The notes beneath the pieces were generated by a model, which made no database searches, had not been told where the DNA came from, and saw nothing but the letters and a program-made list of their open reading frames with translations. A DNA stretch of 64,000 bases from Tenrec ecaudatus (lineage: Eukaryota > Chordata > Mammalia > Afrosoricida > Tenrecidae), in the NCBI RefSeq assembly GCF_050624435.1, contig NC_134539.1, positions 47,028,001 through 47,092,000 of the forward strand. Direction: 5' to 3'. A program made the translations under genes and the position numbers. Position 1 is the first letter of the stretch, and the number at the start of each line of letters is the position of its first letter. Below, in pieces: positions 9,870 to 21,214 of the stretch.

Positions 9870-10920
9870 TGGGGGGGGGTTGCATTTAATACTTTCTTTA
9901 GTATTATACATCAGCACAACACTTGAAATTCATTTTATTGGGGGCTCATGCAGCTCTCATCACAATCTATACATCCATCCATTGTGTCAAGCACCTTAGC
10001 ACAACACTTTTCATCTATATATTTTTCTTACAAGATCTCAAATGTTTACATGTTTGGTGCCAGTCATAGGCTCCTCAGGTGTCAGATGCTTCAACAGGTA
10101 AGAAACTAAATCATCTCAGGTGTGTAACCTTCCTCGTACAACCTTTGACACCGTCAAGGTCGGAGTGTGACTCCTCAAGGTCGCAATGTGACTTGGTGTC
10201 TCCGATGCTGAGGTCGGTGCTACATTCTTTGTAAGGCCGCCATCTCTGCGCCGGGGCATGTCTGGAACGCCGGCTGGCATTCTGCTTTGACTGGCCTCTT
10301 GTCCTCCCCGTTCCTTTCCTCCAGGGACCGCTCTCTCCTTCTCTCAGGCGCCGTGGTTCGCCTCCGGGTGTGGATGTTGCTCTCCTCTGGGGTGAACCTG
10401 CTTTCCTCCGCTCTGGAAATCTCTGGTCCAAGATCCTTGAGGGAGAGACTTGGGCCATCTCTTTTGCGGGGGTCCAGTCGGGGGTGGGCATGGGGGTGAG
10501 CCTCCCTTCTTCTCTCAAGCTTCTCTCTCCTTTCCAAAGTGTGGTCAGTGCTCCGGGTGCCTTCCCTCCACTTCTCTGGGGACTTTCGCTCAGGTCTATT
10601 GGCCACTATCAGCTCAGGCGGTGTATCTCTCTGTCCCTCTGCTGCCCGGGCCTTGGGTCGGCACACCCCCGTGTCGGCGGGGTTTTGAGAAGTTCCCTTG
10701 AATGAGTGTTGCGCCTTGAGCTGGCTGCCCTGCTCTCTGGGGTCTTTTGGGTCTTTCCCATGTGCCCACTTGCCCCCAGGTTGTTATGATTTGTGGAGAT
10801 CGGGTGGGTAACTGGGCTCCAATGCAGGGTGCGGTTGGCGGTGGCATGGCCGCTTCTCAGTTCTGAAACACTTTGTGGACCGGTGCGGGCACCATTTTGG
10901 TGGCTGCTGGGGTCTGCCTC
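9870..10920 (-). repeat. Unidentified GC-rich retrocopy-like block
   Basis: On the minus strand a GC-rich, CpG-containing stretch (about 10110-10900) passes into an AT-rich 3' part (10110 down to 9875) that ends ATTAAATGC followed by C and A runs. That looks like an ATTAAA signal and tail. Minus-strand open frames of 148, 135 and 127 codons overlap in different frames, and their products are Arg/Glu/Pro-rich with no domain I recognise. A YY1-like GATGGCGGCC lies near 10235. It could be an L1 5' UTR joined to a 3' end, or a processed copy of a GC-rich transcript. Not called as a gene. Confidence 0.4.
9925..9997 (-). mobile_element. Very short 5'-truncated L1-like (type A) insertion
   Basis: 73 bp carrying only the terminal type A sequence in reverse (TTTATTGGGGGCTCATGCAG, ending ATTGTGTCAAGCACCTT). 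It is bounded by a 12-bp exact duplication AGCACAACACTT at 9913-9924 and 9998-10009. It interrupts the AT-rich part of the retrocopy-like block. Confidence 0.8.
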
Positions 10921-10924
10921 ATGC

Positions 10925-11005
10925 TCTGTCTTATAAGTTGGAATCAATTTAACAGCAGTGGGGTGCTTTGATCTGAGAACAAAAATAAACAAAGTAAAAA
11001 ATAAA
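10925..11005 (+). repeat. SINE 3' end fragment
   Basis: CTTATAAGTTGGAATCAATT, then AACAGCAGTGGGGTGCTTTG and an A-rich tail near 10978. Only the terminal part is present. Confidence 0.5.
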
Positions 11006-11880
11006 AGTATTGTATTATGTCATCCTATGCATTTAAGGGTTTTGAACCCTGTGAGCGTCTCATTACATCTCTGAAATGATTTCTCTTTGGGGAATGAGCT
11101 TTGGTCAGAAAGAGGTAGTGGCACCTGGATTTTACGCCTACACTTCCATTTGAATTTTAAATCTTTGTCTATTTAATATCCTGAAACTTAGACAGTAGAA
11201 GGCAAGCCCTTGTAATTCAATGAATCCACCGACTTTCCTCACTAGCGGCCAACAGAGGGGATTGCAGGAGCTGCAGTGTCTGGAAACAGCTATGTCCACA
11301 TAGATGTATGTGACCGTAACACCGCAGACGCTGTGCTTTTTGGTACAACCTGGGCTAACGTCACTCGCTTACCACGGGGCCAGAGAAAGCTCAAGTCCCA
11401 TCAAGGGCCAAAACACACTTCACGTGCTTATTTTGTCACTAACACAGAAATGATATTGTTTTCTTCCCAGCCCTTTATGTGGATCCGCTTCCACCTCCTC
11501 CTCCTTCTCCTCCCCCTTTTCCTTCTCAAGGGGGACAAGGGTGGAGGGTGGAGAGGAGCAGAGCTGCTGAGAACTGAAACCAGAATGCGCATTAGGAATC
11601 AGTCTCAGAGCAGGCGAAGCTTGCGTCCAAGGCAAGAGATTAAAGTTCTAATATTATATAGCCTGAGCTGGACACACTTAACTGGACAGAGAACACAAGA
11701 GAACCAATGGGCCCAGTGAGACCACTGTCCACTGAACCTTGAAGAGGTAGGACCACTTTTAACAGATCTTTGGGGAGAGCAAAGGTGATTCCCAGAGAAG
11801 CAGGTAAAAAACCCAAGATTACAGGCAACGGTGGCTTAGCAGCTTCCAGGGGCTGCTGGAGAGGGAAACAGCAACTGGTG
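11005..11880. other. Unrecognised sequence with a pyrimidine-rich tract
   Basis: No exon or repeat family assigned. CT-rich run at 11485-11527. The 147-codon + frame at 11276-11719 crosses this simple tract and has no family features. Confidence 0.45.
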
Positions 11881-12040
11881 AAGTCCTGCTAATTCTCCCC
11901 ACCTACTGAAATCTGGATGGATATAGTGGCTTCAACAATGGGCTCACACATAACAAAACTTGTCAGAATAGTGCAAGACTGGACAGTGGTTTGTGCTGGT
12001 GTACATAGGGTCGCGAGGAGCCAGAGCCAACTTGACAGAG
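11880..12040 (+). repeat. RTE LINE 3' end fragment
   Basis: GGATATAGTGGCTTCAACAA, TGGGCTCACACATAACAAAA, GTACATAGGGTCGCGAGGAG and AGCCAACTTGACAGAGACG follow the RTE 3' order. Confidence 0.6.
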
Positions 12041-12179
12041 ACGAATAACTCCAGCCTGACCTTTGTTGTCCGTTTCTCCTACTGTAGGCCACAGGCTCTT
12101 CTACCAGATCTCCACTCAGCCTCTGTCTCCTCCTAAGCTCCAGCACATACTCATTTGTCATCCCCAATAAATTACTTCT

Positions 12180-12265
12180 CCCTCTGACTCAGTTCCCTCA
12201 TCTCAGAAATGAGCATGACTTTATGGAGTTGTTAGGGGGAGCTAAATGAATCAGCATTTGTGAAG
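12180..12265 (+). repeat. MIR-like remnant
   Basis: CAGTTCCCTCATCTCAGAAATGAG-type core followed by GTTAGGGGGAGCTAAATGAAT and a GTGAAGTA end. Confidence 0.55.
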
Positions 12266-12282
12266 TACAGGCAATCCCCTGT

Positions 12283-12775
12283 TTCTTTTTTTTTTCTTTA
12301 ATCATCTTATTGGGGGCTCATACAATTCTTATCACAATCCATACATCCATCCATTGTGTCAAGAACATATGTACATTTGTTGCCATCATCATTCTCAAAA
12401 CATTTGCCTTCTACTTGAGCCCTAATATCTGCTGCTCATTTTCCCCCTCCCTCCACACTGCCCCCCCACCTGTGAACCCTTCATCATTCATATATTATTA
12501 TTATTTTGTCATATATTACACTGTCCGATGTCTCCCCCAGCCTTCTTCTCTGCTGGTCCTCCCCCAGGGAGGAGGCTATATGTAGATTCTTGCAATCAGT
12601 TCCCCCTTTATACCCCCACCTTCTCTCCACCCTCCAGGCATCGCCACTCTCACCACTGGTCCTGAAGGAGTCATCTGTCCTGGACTCCCTGTGTTTCCAG
12701 TTGCTCTCTGTACCTATGTACATCCTCTGGTCTAGCCAGATTTGTAAGGTAGAATTGGAATCATGATAGTGGGGG
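12283..12775 (-). repeat. L1-like 3' region, type A
   Basis: Begins with a T run (12288-12297, the A tail of the minus copy), then TCTTATTGGGGGCTCATACA, CATCCATCCATTGTGTCAAG and CCTTCTACTTGAGCCCTAAT, ending near GAATTGGAATCATGATAGTGG. About 490 bp, 5' truncated. Confidence 0.75.
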
Positions 12776-12905
12776 ATGGGGCGGGGAGGGAAACATTTAA
12801 GAACTAGAGGAAAGTTATGTGTTTCATCGTTGCTTCCCTGCACCCTGACTGGTTCATCTCCTCCCAATCCCCCATTTCTAATGGTGGTTGAACTCCTAAC
12901 AACTT

Positions 12906-12975
12906 CCAACCCAAACCAAACTTAACTGCTGACTCATGATGACCCCCTAGGGGTTTCTGAGACTGCAACTGGGTC
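12906..12975 (-). repeat. SINE fragment
   Basis: ACCCAAACCAAACTTAACTG, GCTGACTCATGATGACCCCC and GGGGTTTCTGAGACTGCAAC: the 3' part only. Confidence 0.6.
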
Positions 12976-14200
12976 AAACGGGAGATCAGATGATATAAGG
13001 TGCTGCATTGTAATCTAACTATATCTTCAATAATGCACTTTACACTTTGGCTCTTTCTGATAGGCAGGCTAGCCACATCGCTGGTCTTGGTGAGAGAGGA
13101 GTCCCCAGAGGCTTAATGCACTTGGGGACCCCGCAAATGGATTTTGAGCTTTCACTGTCATCCATAGCCTTCTGTAACCTGGGTTTTCCAAATTTAAGCT
13201 AATCCTGTTCCCTCCTCCAGGTTGGATTCATTGTTTACAATCCTCAGATCCACACAGGCATGTGTGCTTCTTCCATGTAGACTTAGGTCAATACTTAATT
13301 TAGATGACTGCTTGTTTTAAGACAAGCTTTGAAGACGTTAGACACTTTTCTTTCCGATGCCCAGACACTATCTGATTTCTGCGCCACACTTTACAGTAGC
13401 ACAGTACCTTCATTGATCTCTCCATGAGAGCAGGTATCACGGAGGGCTGTGTGCTACAAGAGCTAGTTATTCTTAGAGTAGGGTTACAATTAAGTTCGAG
13501 GTCTAATTCCATTCATTATCTATGGTGTATAGATATCCCTGGCTCACTTTAGAGACACCATGATCATTTTACTGGGAAACATTATAAATCTCCCCGTGGG
13601 GAGACTCTGCATTTCTAACAAGTTGCCAGGCTGATGCTATGATGCCAGAGAACACACATGTTGAATAGTAAGACTTTGGTGGATTCTGGTGAAGTAAAGG
13701 CCTCCGAGCCCAAGCAGACACAGCCAATAGTTTGGGGACTTTGTTCCAACCAAAGGACCACCTATGATAGTGGTCAGGTGGCTCCTATTTATACACAGGT
13801 CTGTTGTCCACCTATTGCCGCCCTATGCCTAGGAGCTTCCCTCATTTGGTGAAACTCTGTCAGGAGATACAGGCAGGCTCTCTGCACTTCACTGATAAGA
13901 TGTATCAAGTTAGTGTCCTGGGAGTTCTTTGAGAAAACCTTCAAGGAAATGCTACATCCTGAGCACTTTAGCTCTTCAGGTTTTAGAGTTCAGGGTGATA
14001 ACAAAGAGCCGTTCCTGTGCACTGCAACTGCCGAGTCCATGGCCCGGTCAAGAGGGAACTGGGGGGCTGTCTCTGTTTGGGCCACAAATGACGTGAGTGT
14101 TTCCCAAACACCACTAAATGTCAACGTTTTTGAGTACTACTAGGTCCAGGTGTTGCAACCTAATGGTCTACAGGGAAACTGAGCAAAACAAGTGGAAGAT
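12975..14200. other. Mostly unrecognised, with a MER5A-like scrap
   Basis: CTCTGCATTTCTAACAAGTT near 13605 and GCCAGGCTGATGCTATGATG resemble MER5A. Nothing else was recognised and no exon is supported. Confidence 0.4.
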
Positions 14201-14204
14201 TAAA

Positions 14205-14745
14205 AGAGGCTAACAGATATCACCTTCGCTATGGATTGCAACTCAGTGTAAAGAAAACAAACACCGCACAACTGGTCCAGTAGATAACCTTAGGAAAAGA
14301 TTAAGTTGTCAAGGAGTGCATTTAATTTGACTCATGGGAACAAGAGTCAAGAAATCAAATGTGATGCCGCATTGGGCAAATCTGCTGCACAAGACCTCTT
14401 CAATATGTTGAAGGACAAAGGTGTCCCTTTAACGACTGTCACGGGCCTGGCCCAAACCATGGTATTTCCAATCTATGCATTCGAATTATGGTGTTGGCAA
14501 AGAAGATTGGCAGAAAACAAACATATCTGTCTGGAGGAAGTACAGCCAGAATGCTCCTTAGGAGGAGGATGGCGAGACTTTATCGCACATGCTTTGGACA
14601 CGTTATCAGGAGGGGGCAGTCCCTGGAGGAGGACATCATCCTTGGTAAAGCAGCACGGCAGCAGTAAAGAGAAAGACTCTCAAGGAGATGGACGGACACA
14701 GTGCCTGAAACCCTGGCCTCCAACATAACAATTGTGAGGATCGGG
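14205..14745 (+). repeat. RTE LINE 3' end (polyprotein remnant)
   Basis: Plus-strand reading shows CATTCGAATTATGGTGTTGG near 14478, TCTGTCTGGAGGAAGTACAG near 14528, GCCAGAATGCTCCTTAGGAG near 14549 and GGGCAGTCCCTGGAGGAGG near 14614. The 140-codon frame at 14306-14728 is a degraded RTE frame, not a host gene. The terminal CAACAAC tail is missing. Confidence 0.75.
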
Positions 14746-14899
14746 CAGAACCAGGCTGGTAAGGAACCACTGTTTCGTCTCCCACAGCACCTAACTCTGA
14801 ATTTCCATCACGTTTTACTTGTTCCTGCAGGATCCTACTTCAAGTGTCTTTGTTCACATACTCATCTCCTGGCAGCTTGGTGTGCTTTGTTTTCCAGTC

Positions 14900-15150
14900 A
14901 ATTAGACCACATTACATTTTGCCTTAAACCCGCTTATGAATTCCCATAGCAAGTAGGATACTCTTGAAAGATATTGTAAAGATTACTTTGGCCTGTGATC
15001 TGGTTCCACCACTCTCAGGCCTCATGTCCCACTGCTTGTTGCCTCCCTCCTCTGCCCCAGCCACCCTGTTCTCTTTGGGCCTCCTCTCCTAACCCGAGTA
15101 CAGCCACACTGCAGTAGCTCTTCCATAAGCTGTCCCCGCAGACTGCAGCT
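14900..15150 (-). repeat. LINE-2 remnant
   Basis: Reverse-strand L2 landmarks: GAATTCCCATAGCAAGTAGG near 14939, TTTGGCCTGTGATCTGGTTC near 14988, CCAGCCACCCTGTTCTCTTT near 15057. Confidence 0.5.
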
Positions 15151-15600
15151 CTATCAGTGCTGACGGACTCCATCACTGGCTTCATGTAGGTATTTCTGGG
15201 GGGATGCCCCTTCCTCATCTCATACCTATACCAGGCCTCATGTCATCATCGCTTGTTAGTGTGCATAGGATATCGTCATAACACATCTAGAGTTATGTTT
15301 TGTATTGACAGGTTTTACAAACCTCTTGCCTATTAAGCCACTGGCTAGACAGTATATAGGTGTGATCATGGGTGAAGGGGAAGGCAATATACCATAAAAG
15401 GGAAATGGGCAGAAAAATGATGGAGATAGAGGCAGATACTGGGAGACTGCAAGAGTTGAAAGCAACGGGGGCCAATCATCTTATGTACATTGTTCTGCAG
15501 TAAGAATGATCTAAGAGTAGATGCTTCGCTAGCCCTGCAGGCTGAACAGGGATGGAAGGGAGGTGAGAGTCGATCCCTGAATGCAGGTAGCATTGATAGA
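15150..15600. other. Unrecognised sequence
   Basis: No exon or repeat assigned. Confidence 0.4.
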
Positions 15601-16295
15601 GGACATTGTTCTATGTGTCCTGACCTATGGATGCGGTGGAGCATACAGGAGACAAAGTGAGAAAGCTTCTTAAATATAACCAAATAACCCGAGAGAATGA
15701 GTTGCTGGGCCTGGGGGACCAGACCACAGTCCCAGGGGCACCAAGGTCAATTGGCATACCACAGTCCACGAAGACAATGGTCTGCATCCTACTTTGCTGA
15801 TAGGACTGGGGTCTCAAGCTCCTGAATATCCATCCAAGTTTCAACTCGTGGTCTCTCCCCATTGGGAGGAAAGAAGAGTGATGAAAATTGAAAGGCCTTG
15901 GAAACAACTAGTCCAATGAGGAACGGACCCAGCAGGCACCAGTCTCAACCAGTCCAATGGGCCAATGCACCAGTTTCGACAAGCCTGTTACCAGAAGAAC
16001 TAGATAGTGCCCAGCTACAACTACCCACTGCTCTAAGAAGGATCCCATTAGAAGGTCCGGAGAGCGTGGGAGCAAAATATGGGACAGAACTCAAAATCAG
16101 CAAAGAAAACAGCCTTACCAGTTGCATAGAGCCTGTGGAACCCCCATGAATATGGCCCCCGGTCACCCTTCAAGTCTGGAATGGAACTCACTGCTGAGTT
16201 AATCAATCATTTAAGACAAGAAGGGCAGCATTCACCCAAGGACAAGGTTCAGAGAGTTAGGAAAGGAAGATAAATAAATAAATAAATAAGATGAT
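15600..16295 (+). repeat. L1-like 3' region, type B
   Basis: TGGAGCATACAGGAGACAAAG near 15639, GAATGAGTTGCTGGGCCTGG near 15697, GAAGAACTAGATAGTGCCC near 15993, GGAACCCCCATGAATATGGC near 16138, then an (ATAA)n tract at 16271-16290. It preserves at 16051-16066 the uninterrupted counterpart of the SPIN insertion site of 5758-5968. Confidence 0.6.
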
Positions 16296-16664
16296 TTCTT
16301 CTTCTCCTGGATATAAGTGCCAAGAAGGAGCTTCTTTGTTTGGCTTGGTCTCAGCTGATCTCTAAAACCTGACAATTCCTAACATGAATGAAGTGTCTAA
16401 AGCATGTGTAGAAAGGACAGAAGGAAGGAAGGCAAGTTGACTGGCCTTTTTATCGTGTTATCCAAGGGCTTCTCTCTAAGAATGGATGATACTCCACAGG
16501 GAAAAACAGACTTTTACACATGTACTTGACAATAACGAAATCACTTTCAGCGTCTATACATTGTACAGTTTCATACAACAATGCCGTTTGCATGTTTACG
16601 ACACATCAGCCCTCACTGCACACACTTCAGACCAGCTCACCACCTGGTATTATCATATCTGCCA

Positions 16665-16840
16665 CTTAGCAGCTTCGTAACTGGAAGCTCTCTGTACTTC
16701 AGCCCCTTATGTGTAAAATGGGGGTGACAGTAGCACCACCCTCACAGGGCTGTCATGAAGAGCACCATTAACCATGCCATCATTGCCCAGCACTTAGAAG
16801 GGATCCGGGGACAGTGTCAGTAGCATGTAAGTGTTTAGTA
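16665..16840 (+). repeat. MIR
   Basis: CTCTGTACTTCAGCCCCTTA, TGTGTAAAATGGGGGTGACA, CTCACAGGGCTGTCATGAAG and GCCCAGCACTTAGAAGGGAT follow MIR order. Confidence 0.75.
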
Positions 16841-17240
16841 CATTCAAAATGAAAACAATTCTTTGCACTTCAAATTTCAAACTATTCCCACTAAGACTCA
16901 CTCTAAGCCATCATTTACTTTACAAAGCCACTGACATTTTTCAACTTTTGTTTCAATCAGTATAAAGAGTATAATCTGTTCACTAGAATTCAGGGAAATA
17001 CTGGTTTGTGTTCTTTTTCAAGTGAAATGCCACACGTGTGCCTTTTCTCATCCCCCACCCCCATATATGTCATTATATTGATTTTTTTTCCCCACCAAAC
17101 ACATGCAAATGTTTTCTCTATTGTCTGGGATATTACACTGCTTTTTGTTGTTGTTGTTGTTTGAATAATAGAATAATCTGATTTGGAACTTACCCAGAAG
17201 ACATGAGTGAAATCTAGAGGCTACTCCAAAGTCTGGCTGA
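16840..17240. other. Unrecognised AT-rich sequence
   Basis: Contains a T run near 17080 and a (TTG)n stretch near 17145. Nothing else assigned. Confidence 0.4.
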
Positions 17241-17425
17241 AACCCCAGAAAACCAAACCCACTGCCACGAATCAATTCCAACTCCAAGGGAGTCTGTAGG
17301 ACACACTCGAACTGCTCCAGGGGGGTCTGGGGGACTGCAACCCTTCCCAGAAGCAGACTGTCACATCTTGTCCCCCATCGAACATCCAGTTGGTTCCAAC
17401 CCACCGCAGAGCTCCTGGGTCCTAA
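17240..17425 (-). repeat. Afrotherian tRNA-derived SINE
   Basis: AAACCAAACCCACTGCCACG near 17253, ATCAATTCCAACTCCAAGGG, then GGTTCCAACCCACCGCAGAG and a CTCCTGGGTCCT head end, reverse orientation. Confidence 0.72.
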
Positions 17426-18860
17426 AAGACAGTATCCTTTCCCCTCATTCTCCACCCCCTCACCCTGGTACGGAGTTTGCAACCTGAAACCCACTTGCCT
17501 TCCTCCTTCATTAGATCACCCTATTGGAAAGGCTGCTTCCCTCTTATTAAGAAAAACCGCTGCTCCATTTGTTTTGGCTCCAATCGATGTAACAGTGCCT
17601 TTAATTCAGCGACAGACTGTTTTCCTTGGAAGTGAGGGAGCCCACTGGTTTTGAGTCAAGCTTGGATTCTGGCTGGAAGTTCCAAATTGAAAGTAACATG
17701 ACTTCATCCAGCCATGGTGGGAGAATGCCTGGTGAGCCTTGGGAAGCGGATTTTGAATGCTGGCGGATATTCATAATGGTGTCTAACGAAGCAGAACCTA
17801 ATATTGTGGACAAACCATTTAATTTTTTTGTTTAAATACAGGGCTGTGTTCCATTTGAAGGAATTGAAAGCATAGGGTCCTGATAGATAGTTTGGTTTTG
17901 CCTTTATTGTTTCAAGCTAATCTTGGAAGGCAATAAAAGATAGAATAGTTCCCCACTGGATATAAATAGAAGGCGGATAAATACCTTCTGGAGCAGACTG
18001 TGGGCAGGCCACTCTAGAGGGACTGAACTGTCCGGGGAAGCTTTTTGCTGGGTGAGGGACAGTGGCGGTTGCACTGGTCCGGGGAGGGGATTGCATTTCT
18101 GAGTCGGCAGCTGCAAGCGGAAATGAAGAAAAGTCAACTCTCAGAAGTGTTTGCTGCCAACTCCTTAGGGCTAGGTCGGGGAGCTCAGAGGCTGAATGGA
18201 AGTTACACACAATCCCAGGGTCTTGCACGAATAACCCAAGCGAGGTTCCTGGCACGAGGACGTTAACCCACTCTGTGCTCTCATCTCTTTCAATGCTTCT
18301 GATGTGCTTTTGTCCCAAGCTGAGAATCTTTCAGATCGGACGGCCTTGGTCTTCTAAGAAGGGTTCCTGAATGTTCAGAAAATTCTACACAAAATGCCGT
18401 GTGGGTGGCCGTGGCTCAGGTTCTCAAAAGGATGTTGTGACCCACCCACCTCCCGAGCTCCTGTCACTGTTCTAGATGGTAGCCAAATCACACAGTAGAA
18501 CACTTTGTGCTTTGGGCAAAATTTGGCACGGCCCAAATATTACCCAAAGGTTTGCACAGCATCAAAAGACCTTGACTTGTAAACCATACAGATTAGAAGC
18601 AGTGGCCACTTTAGTCAAATCAAGAACATTCAGGAGGAAGTGATCATCTAGTGTGAGAGGCCACGCTGGGCACAGCTGTACCCACTGGGCTGGGCAGACG
18701 GCACAGAGGACTACTGCCCCCGAGGAGTTCCCATTCAAACATCCACGTCACCTAGCCAGAGCGGCAGAGATACCAACACGCAAAACCCATGATGGCCAGA
18801 ATGGTAAGATGGTCTTCCTCCAGCTCCCACAATCCGCTGGCAGCTTTGAATTCACGCGCG
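17425..18860. other. Unrecognised sequence
   Basis: Over 1.4 kb with no recognised repeat. Open frames of 133 and 102 codons lie opposite each other near 17917-18370 and have no family features. Confidence 0.45.
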
Positions 18861-18990
18861 TCATTTGATCTTCACAAGCACCTTAGGAAACAGACACTAT
18901 TAGCTCCCCCATTTTCCCAATCGAGTGTCCTAGGCTCAGAGAAGTCAAGTAAACTCCTCAAGTTGATTACGTGGCATGCGGGGATTTGAT
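18860..18990 (+). repeat. MIR-like remnant
   Basis: TTTGATCTTCACAAGCACCTT, GACACTATTAGCTCCCCCAT, GGCTCAGAGAAGTCAAGTAA and GCATGCGGGGATTTGA keep MIR order. Confidence 0.65.
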
Positions 18991-20405
18991 GTCAAGTTTG
19001 CCCGGTCCATACTTCCTCCCCATTTAGGTAGCTCTGACGCGTACAGTGCAGACAGTCATCATGGTAGCTAAGGAGACAAACAACCAGTAAACGCACAAGA
19101 CTTTCTTCAGGGCTGTGATATGGTATTTCGAATGACAAGTCAATTACTCTGCAATGCCAGGAATTGAGAGAAATAGCCATGTTCTTGCCCAAAGAGACCC
19201 ACAGACTTAGCCCGAGGGGGTGGGATTTCTGGAACACTGCAGAGCTAAGGAGAGGAGACTTGGAAAGCTAGACAGGGAGGGGGAGGCCGCATTCCAGGCA
19301 TAGCTCATGGTATGAGAAAGCACCAAATTTGGAGCGGGACACGCAGATGAAGAAGGTGTCAAGTTCTCTAGGGAGTAGCGCAGGATACTAGCGGCTAAAA
19401 ACAGAGTAGCGATCTGACAAGCTACTGTGGTGACTTAACGGAGCCCTGAACAAAGGGGGTCGTCCCAGCACCCACAGGACGACCGCCCCAGCACCCACAA
19501 AGGACGACTCCATATAGCGGTGGGATGCAGAGCCCCTGATGGAAATGCTGGGCCAGCTACCATTCTCTCAACCAACTCCCTGGCCACAGGAAAAGCTAGA
19601 CTCGCATACGATGTCCTCTTCAGCTAAACGGGATGACTTGTCCGCGCGCGAAAGATGGTGCACCAGGGTTTGGCTTAGGGGGGAGTGAGAAATAAGAGAC
19701 TCCTGTAGGGACTTTTTTTTTCATTGAATGGGAAGAGGAGGAAGCATGAAGGGTGTACAGAACGCACCTGGGCCCCAGCATCTGGCCGTGGGTTGTCCAG
19801 CACTTACCCCAACTCAGAGGGTGGGTGGGAAGCGGCCACCTCTCCCATCCCTCCTCCAGCGGGGCTGCCCCAGCAGAGCGAGAAGGCTCTGTAGCACCAC
19901 AGTAGAGAGCAAACTGGAGTCACAAATGGCCATTTCCTTCTCTTCCTGTTGTCACTGACGAGGCCTGCAGGACTAAGGGGATTGCATGTCCTGCAGGGTC
20001 AGACCAGATTGGGGAGCTCACGGGAGCTAGAGAATGGCTGTGTGGGATGCACAAGATCTGCAGTGATTCCTACTGATCTCCCTCTCAGTAGAGTGAGTGT
20101 GTGCCTTGCAAACACTGTCTTTTGTCAACTGAGCGAGGATGGGTCCAATAATCTTCCAGAGTGGCTACTTTTCACGTGGTGGCTCGCACGGCCAGCTCTC
20201 TTCCAGGGAACGCCCTCCCTTCTCCTGGCTCCCAGTCAAGAGGCCGTCTTTGTGTCTACTCTTTATGCACTCCCAACCCTCCTCCCCCAGCCATCCACCC
20301 CTGCCCCCAGCCCTTCCCTTCTCCTGGGATAAATTTAGCTCTGAATGAATGTGGCAAGTAGAACATATTAAAGCAAACACACATCAAATGTCTTTCCAAG
20401 CTAGG
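18990..20405. other. Unrecognised sequence with a short tandem pair
   Basis: No exon or repeat family assigned. Near 19460-19507 the motif CCAGCACCCACA...GGACGAC occurs twice in tandem. Confidence 0.4.
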
Positions 20406-20407
20406 CT

Positions 20408-20552
20408 TAAGCCAAGGGCCACTGCCATTGAGTCCATTCCGACCCATAGTGACCCTAGGTAGTGTGTCCTCAACTTCCGCCCACAGAGCAGCGAGTAAGA
20501 ATGAACTGCTGACCTTGCAGTTAGCTTATCGGACAGTGCCACCCAGGCTCCT
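20408..20552 (-). repeat. Afrotherian tRNA-derived SINE
   Basis: GCCACTGCCATTGAGTCCAT, TCCGACCCATAGTGACCCTA, GAACTGCTGACCTTGCAGTT and the head end GTGCCACCCAGGCTCCT, reverse orientation. Confidence 0.78.
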
Positions 20553-20624
20553 TAATCAAATACTTTAAAATAATGGTTTGACAACACACAATCGGCACAA
20601 AAGATGCGCAGTTTTCCTGCTTCC

Positions 20625-20812
20625 TGCCCACTTGCTTACCCGTGCTCCGTCAACAATCCCATCCTGAGAGCCCTATACATTTTCATGACAAACTGATAAT
20701 AAACATACTGTTATTGAAGTTACATAAACAAATAGCTCATACTATAGGGCTGTTTGTCTTTCGGCCAGACGAACCACTGATGACTTGTGTGTGGAGGAAG
20801 GTCAAGAAGCCC
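20625..20812 (+). repeat. Dispersed LTR-like repeat, plus copy
   Basis: Pairs with an inverted copy at 22425-22650. Shared landmarks are CTTGCTTACCCGTGCTCC, ATGACAAACTGATAATAA, ACAAATAGCTCA and CTGTTTGTCTT. Family not named; an AATAAA-type signal near 20697 would suit an LTR. Confidence 0.55.
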
Positions 20813-21030
20813 AAGAGTCCAGAGACGTGGACGCATTGTTTGTCTCGGGACTTAGCGGAGTGTGTTCTCTGGAGAGCCTGCGGATGCTGCCCGGGATGGC
20901 GGCCAGTCCTGCAAGCATTTTCCCACTGACTGCCCAGCGTGCTCCCAAATCCCTGGCCTGGGTGTTATCCTTTCACTCTCGTCCCTCACACTCACAGGGT
21001 ACTTAGAGTTCTCAAAGCATGTTCTCCTTC
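20812..21030. other. Unrecognised sequence
   Basis: No repeat or exon assigned between the LTR-like repeat and the MIR copy. Confidence 0.4.
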
Positions 21031-21180
21031 AGGAGCCACTTTAATCCTCTGGAAAACCTTGTGGCATAGTTAACTATCCCTCTTCTCATTTCAGAATAGA
21101 AAAACCTCAGCTCAGAGAAGTTATGTGGCAGCTACGATGCCACACAGTAAGTGGCAGAGGGAGGATTCGGTCCTAAGATT
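21030..21180 (+). repeat. MIR
   Basis: Landmarks GAAAACCTTGTGGCATAGTT, AACCTCAGCTCAGAGAAGTT, CCACACAGTAAGTGGCAGAG and GGAGGATTCGGTCC are the conserved MIR 3' half. Confidence 0.75.
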
Positions 21181-21214
21181 GTGAGTTTGCTGTTTTCTTT
21201 CCACGCAACTTTAT

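Noticed and set aside
14306..14728. 140-codon + strand open frame
   Set aside because: Same RTE 3' region in the sense orientation, degraded and lacking the catalytic part.
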